Shown: positions 9,776-19,872, counted from the stretch's first letter. The stretch is 64,000 bases of DNA from Rahnella aceris (GCF_011684115.1 NZ_JAADJV010000001.1:2170001-2234000); one strand, 5' to 3'. The notes: generated from the letters alone by a model not told the origin. Made by a program: numbers and translations.

Positions 9776-10350
9776 CCGCCAGCGCGCTGGCAACCTTATT
9801 CACCGAAGCCCGCACGCACAACGGCTGGCTGGATAAACCGGTCACCAGCGAACAACTGAAAACGATTTACCAACTGGCGCGCATGGGGCCGACCTCGGCC
9901 AACTGCAGCCCGCTGCGCATCGTGTTTATTCAGAGTCCGGAGGCGAAAGAAAAACTGGCTCCGGCGCTTTCGGGCGGCAATCTGAAAAAAACCATGACTG
10001 CGCCGGTGACGGCGATCATTGCCTGGGATCCGGAATTTTACGAACTGCTGCCGGAACTGTATCCCTCCGGCGATGCCCGTTCGTGGTTCACCTCCAGCCC
10101 GCAACTGGCGCACGACACGGCATTTCGCAACAGCAGCTTGCAGGCCGCGTACCTGATCATGGCCTGCCGCTCCCTCGGGCTGGATACCGGGCCGATGTCC
10201 GGTTTTGACAACGCCAGAGTCGATGAAACATTTCTGGCGCAGGAAGGCTGGAAATCTAATTTCCTGATCAACATCGGTTACGGCGATCACAGCAAAGTGT
10301 ATCCGCGTGCACCACGCCTTGATTTCGACCGCGCCTGCCGCGTGCTGTAA
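9760..10350 (+). CDS. rutE: Malonic semialdehyde reductase RutE
   Basis: 196-residue nitroreductase-fold flavoprotein that reduces toxic malonic semialdehyde to 3-hydroxypropionate, the end product of the Rut pathway. The flavin-binding [17 protein letters not shown] segment and the C-terminal [17 protein letters not shown] are collinear with E. coli RutE. The start ATG lies inside rutD with GGAGA upstream. rutF begins 30 bp later. Confidence 0.96.
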   Translation: MAEALTASALATLFTEARTHNGWLDKPVTSEQLKTIYQLARMGPTSANCSPLRIVFIQSPEAKEKLAPALSGGNLKKTMTAPVTAIIAWDPEFYELLPELYPSGDARSWFTSSPQLAHDTAFRNSSLQAAYLIMACRSLGLDTGPMSGFDNARVDETFLAQEGWKSNFLINIGYGDHSKVYPRAPRLDFDRACRVL

Positions 10351-10380
10351 GCATCAATGAAAAAATTTGAGGACACGACC

Positions 10381-10950
10381 ATGCCATCAACCCTGAACGC
10401 CACACTGCCTGTTCCCGATATGCCAGTCGTTGAAAAACACGCTGCCGTTGAGAAACAAGCCGCCGTTGAAAAACAAGAGTACCGCGATGCGATGGCGCGC
10501 CTCGGCTCAGCCGTCAACATCATCACCACCGACGGCCCCGGCGGACGTGCAGGTTTCACCGCCTCCGCCGTATGCAGCGTCACCGATTCGCCGCCGACAT
10601 TGCTGGTCTGCCTGAACCGCTCAGCGTCGGTGTATCCGGTCTTCAAAGAGAATCAGGTGCTGTGCGTTAACACGCTGGCTGATTGCCATGAGTCACTGTC
10701 CAATTTATTCGGTGGAAAAACGCCGACGGAGCAACGCTTTGAAGCCGCTGAGTGGGAACGCCTCGCCACCGGCTCGCCGATCCTCACCGACGCGCTGGTG
10801 TCGTTTGACTGCAAAGTCACGCAAATCACCAGCGTCGGCACCCACGACATTTTGTTTTGTGAAGCCGTTGCGTTACGACGCAACGACGACAGCCACGGAC
10901 TGGTGTATTTCGACCGGCGCTATCACCCGCTGATGCGTCAGATAGCCTGA
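10381..10950 (+). CDS. rutF: NADH:FMN reductase RutF
   Basis: Flavin reductase that supplies reduced FMN to RutA. The family signature [22 protein letters not shown] and [10 protein letters not shown] are conserved. I chose ATG 10381 because GAGG lies 9 bp upstream; the in-frame ATG at 10357 has no ribosome site. From 10381 the protein has 189 residues, about 25 more at the N-terminus than E. coli RutF. This extension includes a short tandem repeat of VEK-(H/Q)-AA, described in the findings. Confidence 0.94.
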   Translation: MPSTLNATLPVPDMPVVEKHAAVEKQAAVEKQEYRDAMARLGSAVNIITTDGPGGRAGFTASAVCSVTDSPPTLLVCLNRSASVYPVFKENQVLCVNTLADCHESLSNLFGGKTPTEQRFEAAEWERLATGSPILTDALVSFDCKVTQITSVGTHDILFCEAVALRRNDDSHGLVYFDRRYHPLMRQIA

Positions 10951-10982
10951 TAACTCAATCCTCAACTTAGTAAGGGTCGTGC

Positions 10983-12329
10983 ATGGCAAATACCTGGTTT
11001 CCACAATGGCGTAAAAGAGAAGGCAATCTGGATGGCGCAGTGATCGCGCCGGATGAACGGCTGCCGTTCGGATCGACAGTAATCATGGGGCTGCAACATA
11101 CGGTGGCGATGTTTGGTGCCACCGTGTTAATGCCATTGCTGATGGGTTTTGATGCCAACATGGCGATTTTGATGTCGGGCATCGGCACCCTGCTGTTCTT
11201 CCTGGTGGTCGGCGGACGCGTACCCAGTTATCTCGGTTCCAGCGCCGCGTTTGTCGGGCTGGTGATCGCTGTGACCGGCTACAGCGGCCATGGCGCGAAC
11301 CCGAATATCGGCGTGGCGCTGGGGGGCATTATTGCCTGCGGCGTGATTTATACATTGATCGGTTTTGTGGTGATGGCAGCCGGTACGCGCTGGATTGAAC
11401 GCCTGATGCCGCCGGTCGTCACCGGTGCGGTGGTGATGGCAATTGGTCTGAACCTCGCGCCGATTGCCATTAACAGCGTGTCGGCCTCTTCATTTGACAG
11501 CTGGATGGCGGTAATGACCGTGCTGTGTATCGGCTCGGTGGCGGTGTTCACCCGCGGCCTGGTGCAGCGCCTGTTATTGTTGCTCGGTCTGGTGGCGGCG
11601 TACCTGATTTACATGGTCATTACCAACGGCCTCGGGCTGGGCACACCGGTAGATTTCAGCGCTGTGGCACAGGCGCCGTGGTTTGGCATCCCGGCCATCA
11701 CCACGCCGGTGTTCAGTTCTCACGCCATGCTGATGATTGCGCCAGTGGCGGTGATTCTGGTGGCGGAAAACCTGGGCCACATTAAAGCCGTGGCCGGTAT
11801 GACCGGCAAAAATCTCGACCCGTACATGGGCCGCGCGTTTGTCGGTGACGGTCTGGCAACCTTACTTTCCGCCTCGGCGGGCGGCACCGGTGTGACGACT
11901 TATGCCGAAAACATCGGCGTGATGGCGGTCACCAAGATTTACTCCACGCTGATTTTTGTTGCTGCGGCGATTGTTGCCATTGTGTTGGGCTTCTCGCCCA
12001 AGTTTGGTGCACTGATCCACACCATTCCGGGGCCGGTACTCGGCGGCGCATCGATTGTGGTGTTCGGACTGATTGCTGTGGCAGGTGCCCGCATCTGGGT
12101 ACAAAACCAGGTGGATCTGGGACTTAACGGAAATTTGATCATGGTGGCAGTCACGCTGGTACTGGGCGCAGGCAACTTTACCCTGAGCCTGGGCGGCTTC
12201 AGCATGGGCGGCATCGGCACAGCCACGTTTGGTGCCATTTTGCTCAATGCCTTCCTGAGTCGCAGCAAACAGGCAAAAATTCAGCCTGAAATAAAAGCTG
12301 GCACAGAAGCTGCATTAAAAGATCACTGA
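10983..12329 (+). CDS. rutG: Putative pyrimidine permease RutG
   Basis: 448-residue NCS2 (nucleobase-cation symporter 2) transporter with about 14 predicted membrane segments, last gene of the rut operon. It is thought to import uracil or thymine by proton symport. The NCS2 signature area VAENLGHIKAVAGMTG and the TTYAENIGVMAVTKIYST segment are present. The strong terminator at 12370 closes the operon. Confidence 0.95.
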   Translation: MANTWFPQWRKREGNLDGAVIAPDERLPFGSTVIMGLQHTVAMFGATVLMPLLMGFDANMAILMSGIGTLLFFLVVGGRVPSYLGSSAAFVGLVIAVTGYSGHGANPNIGVALGGIIACGVIYTLIGFVVMAAGTRWIERLMPPVVTGAVVMAIGLNLAPIAINSVSASSFDSWMAVMTVLCIGSVAVFTRGLVQRLLLLLGLVAAYLIYMVITNGLGLGTPVDFSAVAQAPWFGIPAITTPVFSSHAMLMIAPVAVILVAENLGHIKAVAGMTGKNLDPYMGRAFVGDGLATLLSASAGGTGVTTYAENIGVMAVTKIYSTLIFVAAAIVAIVLGFSPKFGALIHTIPGPVLGGASIVVFGLIAVAGARIWVQNQVDLGLNGNLIMVAVTLVLGAGNFTLSLGGFSMGGIGTATFGAILLNAFLSRSKQAKIQPEIKAGTEAALKDH

Positions 12330-12369
12330 CGACCTCAGTTTCTCCTTAGCTCATCATTTTTGATGATCG

Positions 12370-12417
12370 CCAGCGGTTAGCCGGTCCACCCGTCCGGATT
12401 AGCCGCTGGTTTTTTTC
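12370..12417 (+). terminator. Strong rho-independent terminator of the rut operon
   Basis: CCAGCGGTTAGCCGG pairs with CCGGATTAGCCGCTGG across an 8-9-base loop, followed by seven T residues. It separates the rut operon from the next ABC operon. Confidence 0.9.
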
Positions 12418-12583
12418 TTTCTGCCTCCCGCACATTTTCCCTAATGCCGTTTCCAGCTAACGATTGCAAAATTCCTTCGTTCACCTCCCTCTTAAATTGG
12501 TTTGTTATGGGCTCAGCACTTTGGTTCTAAGCACGCCAAAGTCATCACCTGTCACCATGACCAATAAGAAAAAGGGTTTAACG

Positions 12584-14224
12584 ATGAAGAACATTCGCCG
12601 GATTAACGCGGTGACCCGCGCACTGGCTTTAGGGGCACTTCTCACCAGCACGTTTTCTGCCATCGCCGCCGACGGCACACCGGTTCAGGGCGGCACGCTG
12701 ATTTATCTTGAACAGCAGGCGCACACCAACCTGTATCCGCCCGCAGGTGGCTTCTACCCGAACGGCGGCATACTCAATCAGATCACCGACAAACTGACTT
12801 ACCAGAATCCGAAGACGCTGGAGATTGAACCCTGGATTGCTGAATCCTGGTCATTCAACGCAGATAAAACCGAATACACCTTTAAACTGCGTCCGGGCGT
12901 GACCTTCTCCGACGGCACGCCGCTCGATGCCAACGCGGTCGCCAAAAACTTTGATACTTACGGTCTGGGCAACAAAGAGCATCACCTGCCGGTCTCCGAA
13001 GTCATCAACAATTATGACCACAGCGAAGTGGTTGATCCGCTGACCGTGAAGTTCTATTTCAAAAAATCCTCGCCGGGATTCCTGCAGGGCACGGCAACCA
13101 TTGGCTCCGGTCTGGTGTCGCTGAGCACGCTGGATCGTAATTTTGATGCGCTGGGCGACGCCACGCACATCATCGGTTCCGGCCCGTTTGTGGTCAGCAA
13201 AGAAACGCTGGGGCGTGAAGTCGATCTGACTGCCCGCAAGGATTACAACTGGGGGCCGAAAAACCTTAAACAGCAGGGTCGCGCTAACCTCGACGGCATC
13301 AAAGTGATCGTGACCGGTGAAGACAGCGTGCGTATCGGCGCACTGCTGGCGGGTCAGGCTGATTTCATCCGTCAGGTTCAGGCGTATGACGAGAAACAGG
13401 CCAAAGACCAGAACTTCCCGCTTTATGCCGCGCCGACCAAAGGCGTTAACGACAGCATTTCGTTCCGGCCGGACAACGCGCTGGTGTCGGATCTGAAAGT
13501 GCGTCAGGCGCTGCTGCACGCCACCAACAGCAAACAGGTGGTCGATACGCTGTTCTCACCAAACTATCCGCAGGCCACTTCGGTGATTGCCAAAACGGCG
13601 GCCGGTTATGTCGATCTGAGCCACAAACTGACCTACGACCCGACGCTGTCCAAAAAGCTGCTCGATGAGGCGGGCTGGAAACCAGGCCCGGACGGCATCC
13701 GCCAGAAAGACGGCAAAACGCTGTCACTGACTATTTATGAATCGCTGCCACAGCCGCAGAACAAAGAGGTGTTGCAACTGGTTTCCCAGCAATGGAGCCA
13801 GGTCGGCGCGAAGCTGAATATTCTGGCGGGCGACGCGGGCAGCCGCGTAGCGGATAACCTCGATCCGGAGAAAACCCCGGCTAACGTGGTGGAAGTCGGA
13901 CGCGCCGATCCGGACGTCATCAAAAGCTCCTTCTACCCGACCAACCGCGATGCGCTGCTGCAAAAAGGCGGCCTGAGCAGCAAGGTGAAAAGCTTCCGTG
14001 ACGACAAACTTAACGATCTGCTGACCGCGATTTCTGCCGAAGTCGATCCGAAAAAACGGCTTGAACTGACCGGTGACGTGCAGAACTACCTGCTCGATCA
14101 GGCGTATGTCATTCCGATTTTCGAAGAGCCGCAGGTGTTTGCCGGTGCGCCGTATTTCAAAGGCGTAAGCTTTGAAGCGGTCGGGCGTCCGAGCTTCTAC
14201 GGCGCATGGCTGGAAAAGCATTAA
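12584..14224 (+). CDS. ABC transporter substrate-binding protein (peptide/nickel type, KPN_01854-like)
   Basis: 546 residues from the ATG at 12584, which gives a clean signal peptide (MKNIRRINAVTRALAL...SAIAADG). The longer upstream frame adds residues unlike a signal. It belongs to the extracellular solute-binding family 5 (SBP_bac_5), with EPWIAESWSFNADKTEYTFKLRPGV typical of the fold. The neighbours match a set I remember from Klebsiella (KPN_01854 family). It should deliver an unknown solute in the periplasm to the two permeases downstream. It is the first gene of a seven-gene operon. Confidence 0.88.
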   Translation: MKNIRRINAVTRALALGALLTSTFSAIAADGTPVQGGTLIYLEQQAHTNLYPPAGGFYPNGGILNQITDKLTYQNPKTLEIEPWIAESWSFNADKTEYTFKLRPGVTFSDGTPLDANAVAKNFDTYGLGNKEHHLPVSEVINNYDHSEVVDPLTVKFYFKKSSPGFLQGTATIGSGLVSLSTLDRNFDALGDATHIIGSGPFVVSKETLGREVDLTARKDYNWGPKNLKQQGRANLDGIKVIVTGEDSVRIGALLAGQADFIRQVQAYDEKQAKDQNFPLYAAPTKGVNDSISFRPDNALVSDLKVRQALLHATNSKQVVDTLFSPNYPQATSVIAKTAAGYVDLSHKLTYDPTLSKKLLDEAGWKPGPDGIRQKDGKTLSLTIYESLPQPQNKEVLQLVSQQWSQVGAKLNILAGDAGSRVADNLDPEKTPANVVEVGRADPDVIKSSFYPTNRDALLQKGGLSSKVKSFRDDKLNDLLTAISAEVDPKKRLELTGDVQNYLLDQAYVIPIFEEPQVFAGAPYFKGVSFEAVGRPSFYGAWLEKH

Positions 14225-14241
14225 CTGACGGGGAGTAAATC

Positions 14242-15201
14242 ATGAGCCGATACGTGAGCGGTCGATTCGGGCAGGCTTTGCTGGTGTTGTGGGCGGCGTT
14301 TACCGTCTCCTTCATCCTGTTGCAGGTGCTGCCCGGCGACGCGATTCTGATTAAATTCCAGAACCCGGACATGGGATTAAGCCCGGCACAAATCGCCGAT
14401 ATGCGTGCCGCTTACGGCGCGGATGTGCCGGTCTGGCAACAATATCTGCATACGCTGGGCAATTTCCTGCGCGGGGATCTGGGTTACTCGATTCAGGCTG
14501 GCGTACCGGTCACCGAATTACTCAGCAGCAACTTTCCGCCGACACTGCGTCTGGCGCTGATGGGTTTTGCTCTGGCCGCCGTGGTGGCTTTTGCGCTGGC
14601 ATTTCTTTCCAGCCTGTTGCATTTCGGCTGGCTGAAAAATGCTTTTCAGGCGGTGCCGTCGCTGTTTATTTCCATCCCGACCTTCTGGCTGGGCATCGCG
14701 CTGATTCAGTTTTTCTCGTTCCATCTGCGCTGGATCCCGGTGATTAATCCGGGTGAATGGGTCGGGCTGATTCTGCCGGTTATCACCCTGGCGGTACCGA
14801 TTTCCGCGCCGCTGGCGCAGATCCTCATCCGCAGTATTGATCAGGTGCAAACCCAGCCGTTTGTCGCCGTCGCCCGCGCCAAAGGTGCCAGCCGCAGCGG
14901 CGTGTTGTGGCGTCATGTGGCGCGCAACGCCCTGCTTCCGGCGCTGACCATTGCCGGTTTGCTGTTTGGCGAACTGATTGCCGGAGCGCTGATCACCGAA
15001 ACCGTCTTCGGTCTTAACGGCCTCGGGCAACTGACCCAGCAGGCAGTGAATAATCAGGATGTCGCGGTATTGCAGGCGATTGTGGTGATTTCCGCCGCCG
15101 CCTTTGTTGGCATCAATTTACTGGTCGATTTGCTGTATCCGCTGCTCGACCCGCGCCTTAAAACCTCTGCCTCTAAACATTCAGGAGGAGCCACCGCATG
15201 A
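14242..15201 (+). CDS. ABC transporter permease, DppB-like
   Basis: 319-residue inner-membrane permease of the oligopeptide/nickel class with six predicted membrane segments. It has the long periplasmic first loop (FQNPDMGLSPAQIADMRAAY) usual for DppB-type subunits. The EAA-type coupling loop VAVARAKGASRSGVLWRHV is near residues 207-225. The ribosome site GGGGAG lies in a 17-bp gap after the binding protein. The stop overlaps the next permease by 4 nt. Confidence 0.92.
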   Translation: MSRYVSGRFGQALLVLWAAFTVSFILLQVLPGDAILIKFQNPDMGLSPAQIADMRAAYGADVPVWQQYLHTLGNFLRGDLGYSIQAGVPVTELLSSNFPPTLRLALMGFALAAVVAFALAFLSSLLHFGWLKNAFQAVPSLFISIPTFWLGIALIQFFSFHLRWIPVINPGEWVGLILPVITLAVPISAPLAQILIRSIDQVQTQPFVAVARAKGASRSGVLWRHVARNALLPALTIAGLLFGELIAGALITETVFGLNGLGQLTQQAVNNQDVAVLQAIVVISAAAFVGINLLVDLLYPLLDPRLKTSASKHSGGATA

Positions 15202-16061
15202 GCAGTTTACCGCTTGGCAAAAGCATTCTGTCGTTGCCGGTGACACAGCGCCGCCGCTGGAAACCCGCCCGCCTGCAGCCGGGCTTAATTCTCGCCTGGC
15301 TGGTGATGGCGACCGTCATTTTGTGGGCGATTGCCCCCGGCTTATTTACGGATTACAGCGGTACCGAAGGGATTGCCGGGGCGCAGCGTCTGGCGCCGCA
15401 GGCCGGACACTGGCTGGGCACGGATCAGCTCGGCCGCGATGTGTACGCACGCATTGTGTATGGCGCATCGCATTCCCTTTCCGGTGCACTGGTCGCGGTG
15501 GCGCTCGGGCTGGTGTTCGGCACCGCGCTAGGGCTGGCGGCGGGTGCCAGCGGCGGTCTGGTGGATGCCATTGTCATGCGCATCAATGACGTATTGCTGT
15601 CAATTCCCGGCCTGCTGTTGTCACTGAGCGTGATTATTCTGCTCGGCTTCGGCACGGTTCATGCGGCGATTGCCGTCGGTGTGACGTCGGTTGCCAACTT
15701 CGCCCGCCTGGCACGTGCCGAAGTGGTGCTGGTACGTCACAGCGATTACGTCGAAGCCGCGTACGGCAGCGGCGGATCCTTCTTCGCTGTTTTGTGGCGA
15801 CACATTTTGCCCAACTCGCTGACCTCAGTGATCGCCTTCTCGGCGTTGCAGTTTGGCAGCGCGATTCTGGCGATTTCCACCCTGAGTTTTCTCGGTTATG
15901 GCACGCCACCGCCGACACCGGAATGGGGTTTACTGATTGCCGAAGGCCGCAATTACATTTCCACCGCCTGGTGGCTGACCACCTTCCCCGGCGTGGTGGT
16001 GGTTTTAGTGGTGCTTTCCGCCAACCGCATCAGCCAGTCATTACGCAGGAGAACGCGATGA
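15198..16061 (+). CDS. ABC transporter permease, DppC-like
   Basis: 287-residue second permease with an N-terminal OppC-type segment, HWLGTDQLGRDVYARIVYGA (a DppC/OppC hallmark). The EAA loop VEAAYGSGGSFFAVLWRHIL contacts the ATPase. It starts with GGAGG upstream inside the end of the previous gene and shares ATGA with the ATPase start. It pairs with the DppB-like protein to form the membrane pore. Confidence 0.92.
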   Translation: MSSLPLGKSILSLPVTQRRRWKPARLQPGLILAWLVMATVILWAIAPGLFTDYSGTEGIAGAQRLAPQAGHWLGTDQLGRDVYARIVYGASHSLSGALVAVALGLVFGTALGLAAGASGGLVDAIVMRINDVLLSIPGLLLSLSVIILLGFGTVHAAIAVGVTSVANFARLARAEVVLVRHSDYVEAAYGSGGSFFAVLWRHILPNSLTSVIAFSALQFGSAILAISTLSFLGYGTPPPTPEWGLLIAEGRNYISTAWWLTTFPGVVVVLVVLSANRISQSLRRRTR

Positions 16062-17677
16062 ACGCACAGGCCACTTTTACGCATGACGCTCCGCCGGTTC
16101 TCGAACTGGAAAACGTATCGATTGCCTACGACGGCAAACCGGTGGTGTATAACGTATCGTTTTCCATTAACGCCGGGGAGGTGCTGGCGCTGGTCGGCGA
16201 ATCCGGCTCAGGGAAAACCACCACCGCACAGGCGATTATTGGCCTGCTGGCAGAGAACGGCCATATCGAACAGGGCGAAATCCGTCTGAACGGTTCCGAC
16301 ATCAGCCAGTGGTCGCAGCGCCGTCTTGATGCCCTGCGCGGTGCGCGCATCAGCCTCATTCCGCAGGATCCGACCAGTTCGCTGGATCCGGTGAAAACCA
16401 TCGGTTCGCAGGTGGCGGAAATTCTCGATATCCATCAGCGCCTGCCGCGTGTGCAGCGCGACGCCCGCGTGGTGGAACTGCTGTCACGCGTCGGTCTTTC
16501 GCATCCTGAGCAACGGGCGAAACAGTATCCGCACGAGCTTTCCGGCGGCATGAAACAGCGCGTTTTAATCGCCATTGCCATTGCGCTGCAACCGGCGCTG
16601 ATCATCGCCGATGAGCCGACCAGCGCGCTGGACGTCACAGTGCAAAAACGCATTCTGGATTTGATCGACGAACTGCGCCGCGAATCCGGCACCGCCGTGT
16701 TGCTGGTGACGCATGACCTGGCGATTGCTGCCGAACGCGCTGACCGGTTGCTGGTGTTCCGTCACGGCAAAGTGCAGGAACAGGGCATCACACGCGAGGT
16801 GCTGGATGCACCGAAAAGTGATTACACCCGCCAGCTTTTCGCCGATGCCCCGGCCCTTTCCGGCCGTCACCGTGCACAACTTCGCGCAGCGGAAGATCCG
16901 GTGCTGGTGGTCGAAAACATCACCCATGATTTCACGCTGGGTGGCAAACATCAGGCGGCGTTCCGCGCGGTGGATCACGTGTCATTCAGCATTCCGCGCG
17001 GCACCACCCATTCGCTGGTCGGCGAATCCGGCTCCGGCAAAACCACGCTGGCGCGCATTCTGCTCGGTTTTCAGAAACCGGACAGCGGACGCGTACTGAT
17101 CGACGGTGAAGACATCACACGGCTAAAAGGTGAAGCCTTGCGGCAGTTACGCAAGAAAATCCAACTGGTATATCAGAACCCGTTCGCCTCGCTGGATCCG
17201 TCGCAAACGCTGTTTCGCGTGATCGAAGAACCGCTGCTGAATTTCGAAAAAATCCCGGCTGCCGTGCGCCGTGAACGGGTGCTGGATATCGCCCGCCGCG
17301 TGGCGCTGCCGGAAGAATTACTCAGCCGTAAACCTCGCGAACTGTCCGGCGGTCAGCGCCAGCGTGTGGCGATTGCGCGCGCGCTGATTTTAGAGCCGAA
17401 AGTGCTGATCCTTGATGAAGCCACGTCGGCGCTCGACGTCACCGTGCAGGCGCAAATCCTGACGTTACTTCAGCAGTTACAGGACTCACTCGGCCTGACC
17501 TATTTGTTTATTTCGCACGATCTGGCCACCGTCCGGCAAATCTCACACAGCGTCTCGGTGTTAAACCGCGGGCAGCAGGTGGATTCCGGCAAGGTGGAAG
17601 ACGTTTTCGCCCTGCCTTCCAGCGATTACACCCGCCAGCTAATCGATGCTATTCCCGGTCGCCACCGCGCCGCATAA
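16058..17677 (+). CDS. Fused dipeptide-type ABC transporter ATPase (two nucleotide-binding domains)
   Basis: 539 residues from ATG 16058, which overlaps the permease stop (ATGA) and has AGGAGA upstream; an upstream in-frame extension is ignored. Two complete ATPase domains are fused, as in GsiA or YejF. Walker A GESGSGKTT occurs near residues 47 and 322, and signature motifs LSGGMKQR and LSGGQRQR follow, with Walker B IIADEPTSALD and LILDEATSALD. One polypeptide therefore serves both permeases. Confidence 0.93.
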   Translation: MNAQATFTHDAPPVLELENVSIAYDGKPVVYNVSFSINAGEVLALVGESGSGKTTTAQAIIGLLAENGHIEQGEIRLNGSDISQWSQRRLDALRGARISLIPQDPTSSLDPVKTIGSQVAEILDIHQRLPRVQRDARVVELLSRVGLSHPEQRAKQYPHELSGGMKQRVLIAIAIALQPALIIADEPTSALDVTVQKRILDLIDELRRESGTAVLLVTHDLAIAAERADRLLVFRHGKVQEQGITREVLDAPKSDYTRQLFADAPALSGRHRAQLRAAEDPVLVVENITHDFTLGGKHQAAFRAVDHVSFSIPRGTTHSLVGESGSGKTTLARILLGFQKPDSGRVLIDGEDITRLKGEALRQLRKKIQLVYQNPFASLDPSQTLFRVIEEPLLNFEKIPAAVRRERVLDIARRVALPEELLSRKPRELSGGQRQRVAIARALILEPKVLILDEATSALDVTVQAQILTLLQQLQDSLGLTYLFISHDLATVRQISHSVSVLNRGQQVDSGKVEDVFALPSSDYTRQLIDAIPGRHRAA

Positions 17678-17704
17678 ACCAGACCATGAAACAAGAGGGA
17701 CATT

Positions 17705-18766
17705 ATGAGCAGTAAACGTCTTGGATTTTTCACCCGCCTGCTGGACAACACCAGTGCGCAGGAACGTTACCGGCTGGCGACCGAGCAAATCATTCATGCC
17801 GAACAGTTAGGTTTTGATTCCGCGTGGGTCGCGCAGCACCATTTTCATGAAGCCGAGGGCGGCCTGCCTGCGCCACTGGTTTTTCTTGCACAGGTGGCGG
17901 CGCATACCCGCTTTATCCGTCTCGGCACCGGCGTAATCACGCTGCCGATGGAAAACGCATTGCGCGTTGCCGAAGACACCGCCGTGCTGGATTTACTCTC
18001 CGGCGGACGGCTTGAGGTTGGTTTAGGCTCCGGCGGCACACCGTCATCCTTCCCGCCGTTCGGGCTGGAAAGTCACGAACGCGGTACGGCATTTGGCAAT
18101 AATCTGCAAACCCTGCTCACCGCCTGGCGTGGCGAACCGCTGGCGGGCACCGATAACCGCTTATATCCGGCGGCGCCGCAACTGGCGAACCGCGTCTGGC
18201 AGGCGACTTTCTCGGTGGACGGCGGCGCACGTGCCGGTAAATCCGGCGACGGACTGATGCTCTCGCGCACCCAGCCACGTCCGGCGGACGCGCCGGATTT
18301 GCGTCTCGATGAGCTGCAAAACCCGATTATCGATGCCTATCTGGATGCACTGCCGGAAGGCGTACCGCCGCGCATCATGGGTTCGCGTACCGCATTCGTC
18401 ACCGAAAATGGCGATGAAGCGCGTGAGCTGGCGCAAAAAGGCTTACGCCGTCAGGCCGAAAATCACCGCGCCAGCGGACAGACTGTGCAAGGCGACACGC
18501 TGGATGATTATATCCGCGCCTTCGACGTGCATCTCGGCACGCCAGCGCAGGTGACCGCAACGTTGCAGGCCGATACCGCGCTGGCCCGCGTCACCGATCT
18601 GGCGTTTCAGGTGCATTCCATCGATCCGCCGCATCCGTATATTTTACGCTCCATCGAACTGATTGCCCGTCACGTTGCGCCCGCGCTCGGCTGGGTTCGC
18701 CGCACGCCGCAACGCAGTGTTTCCACCTCTTCTGCCGATTCCTCATTCTCAAGGGAAGCCCTATGA
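17705..18766 (+). CDS. Luciferase-like FMN-dependent monooxygenase (KPN_01858-like)
   Basis: 353 residues of the bacterial luciferase fold. Core segments are LGFDSAWVAQHHFHEAEGG and IRLGTGVITLPMENALRVAEDTAVLDLLSGGRLEVGLGSGG. Members oxidise a substrate with reduced FMN and oxygen. Placed in an ABC import operon, it probably attacks the imported compound. The flavin reductase is not in the operon; RutF nearby or another reductase could serve. The stop overlaps the next start (ATGA). Confidence 0.85.
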   Translation: MSSKRLGFFTRLLDNTSAQERYRLATEQIIHAEQLGFDSAWVAQHHFHEAEGGLPAPLVFLAQVAAHTRFIRLGTGVITLPMENALRVAEDTAVLDLLSGGRLEVGLGSGGTPSSFPPFGLESHERGTAFGNNLQTLLTAWRGEPLAGTDNRLYPAAPQLANRVWQATFSVDGGARAGKSGDGLMLSRTQPRPADAPDLRLDELQNPIIDAYLDALPEGVPPRIMGSRTAFVTENGDEARELAQKGLRRQAENHRASGQTVQGDTLDDYIRAFDVHLGTPAQVTATLQADTALARVTDLAFQVHSIDPPHPYILRSIELIARHVAPALGWVRRTPQRSVSTSSADSSFSREAL

Positions 18767-19872
18767 CTACCTTTTCGACCGACCTGCTGGAAAAACTGGC
18801 CGATATTGCCCCGGATTCCGCATTGAAACAGGCTCGTGATACCCGCGACGCCACCACCCGTCACGCACAGGGCAGCTATGACGCGCTGTTTACCGAACAG
18901 GATGGCGTGGATTTCTCACTGGCTGAGCGCCTGAGGCTGGCGCAAAACGTCGCGCGCTGGCACGGCGATTCGCAACTGACTAACCACTATTCCGAGCGTT
19001 TGCAGGATTTGCCGGATATCGACGAAACCGCGCGCCTCGACGCGGCACTGACCCACGGCGAACGCCTGAGCTTCAAACCTGCCAGCGCGACTCCGGCGCA
19101 TTTGCAGGCACTGAAAAAAGCCGGCTGGTCGGTGGATGCCATTGTGACGCTGTCGCAACTGATCGCCTTCGTCAGTTTCCAGAGCCGCGTGCTGCGCAGC
19201 TACCGTCTGATCGGTGGCAAGCCGGTGGAGAACGGCAGCAATAAGCCGGTCGGTGCCGCGTTCTGGCGCACCGAACCCAATACCCACAGCGGCCGCGATG
19301 CACCGCAGGCCTTTACCCAGGAAGAACTGGGCTGGGAGCCGTGGATCCCGGCGAAAAAACTGGAAGAATTTGATGAAGCCCAGCAGGCTATTCTGGCGAA
19401 ATTCGGCCATACCGATTCTGACTATTTCCGCCTGTTAGGTCGTAATTTACCGGTACTCGAACAGCGCACGCTGACCGACAAAGGAATTTTCTACACCGCA
19501 GGCGGGTTGCCGCGCAAAGAGCGCGAACTGGCGGCGACGGTTGCCAGCAAAATTAACGGCTGTATTTACTGCGCCTCGGTGCATTCACGCAAAGCCAGCC
19601 AGCTTTCCAAACAGACGGAAGATGTCCAGCGTCTGATCGACACCCCGCCGGGCGGCATTCTCAGCAAAGAGCAATCCCCGCGCTGGCAGGCCGAAATTGA
19701 TTTCGCCGCCGCGCTTTCCGCCACACCACCGGTCGCCACGGAGCAGCACATTGCGGCGCTGCGCGAGCAGGGTTTAAGTGAGCTGGAGATTGTCGATCTG
19801 GCGCAGTCTGCGGCGTTCTTCGCCTGGGCAAACCGTCTGATGTTAACGCTGGGAGAACCGTTTAATGACTGA
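18763..19872 (+). CDS. Fused CMD / alkylhydroperoxidase-domain protein
   Basis: 369 residues made of two related halves. Residues ~1-165 are a carboxymuconolactone-decarboxylase-like (CMD) domain without cysteines at the active position. Residues ~185-365 are an AhpD-like domain with the redox CxxC motif in GCIYCASVHS. The halves resemble families I know from Agrobacterium as two neighbouring proteins (Avi_7170 and Avi_7169 types), so this looks like a gene fusion. It probably reduces peroxide or a peroxy-intermediate from the monooxygenase. It overlaps both neighbours by a few bases. Confidence 0.8.
   Translation: MTTFSTDLLEKLADIAPDSALKQARDTRDATTRHAQGSYDALFTEQDGVDFSLAERLRLAQNVARWHGDSQLTNHYSERLQDLPDIDETARLDAALTHGERLSFKPASATPAHLQALKKAGWSVDAIVTLSQLIAFVSFQSRVLRSYRLIGGKPVENGSNKPVGAAFWRTEPNTHSGRDAPQAFTQEELGWEPWIPAKKLEEFDEAQQAILAKFGHTDSDYFRLLGRNLPVLEQRTLTDKGIFYTAGGLPRKERELAATVASKINGCIYCASVHSRKASQLSKQTEDVQRLIDTPPGGILSKEQSPRWQAEIDFAAALSATPPVATEQHIAALREQGLSELEIVDLAQSAAFFAWANRLMLTLGEPFND

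Noticed and set aside
12851..13519. 222-codon frame antisense to the binding protein
   Set aside because: Shadow frame with no family features, inside a strongly supported gene.
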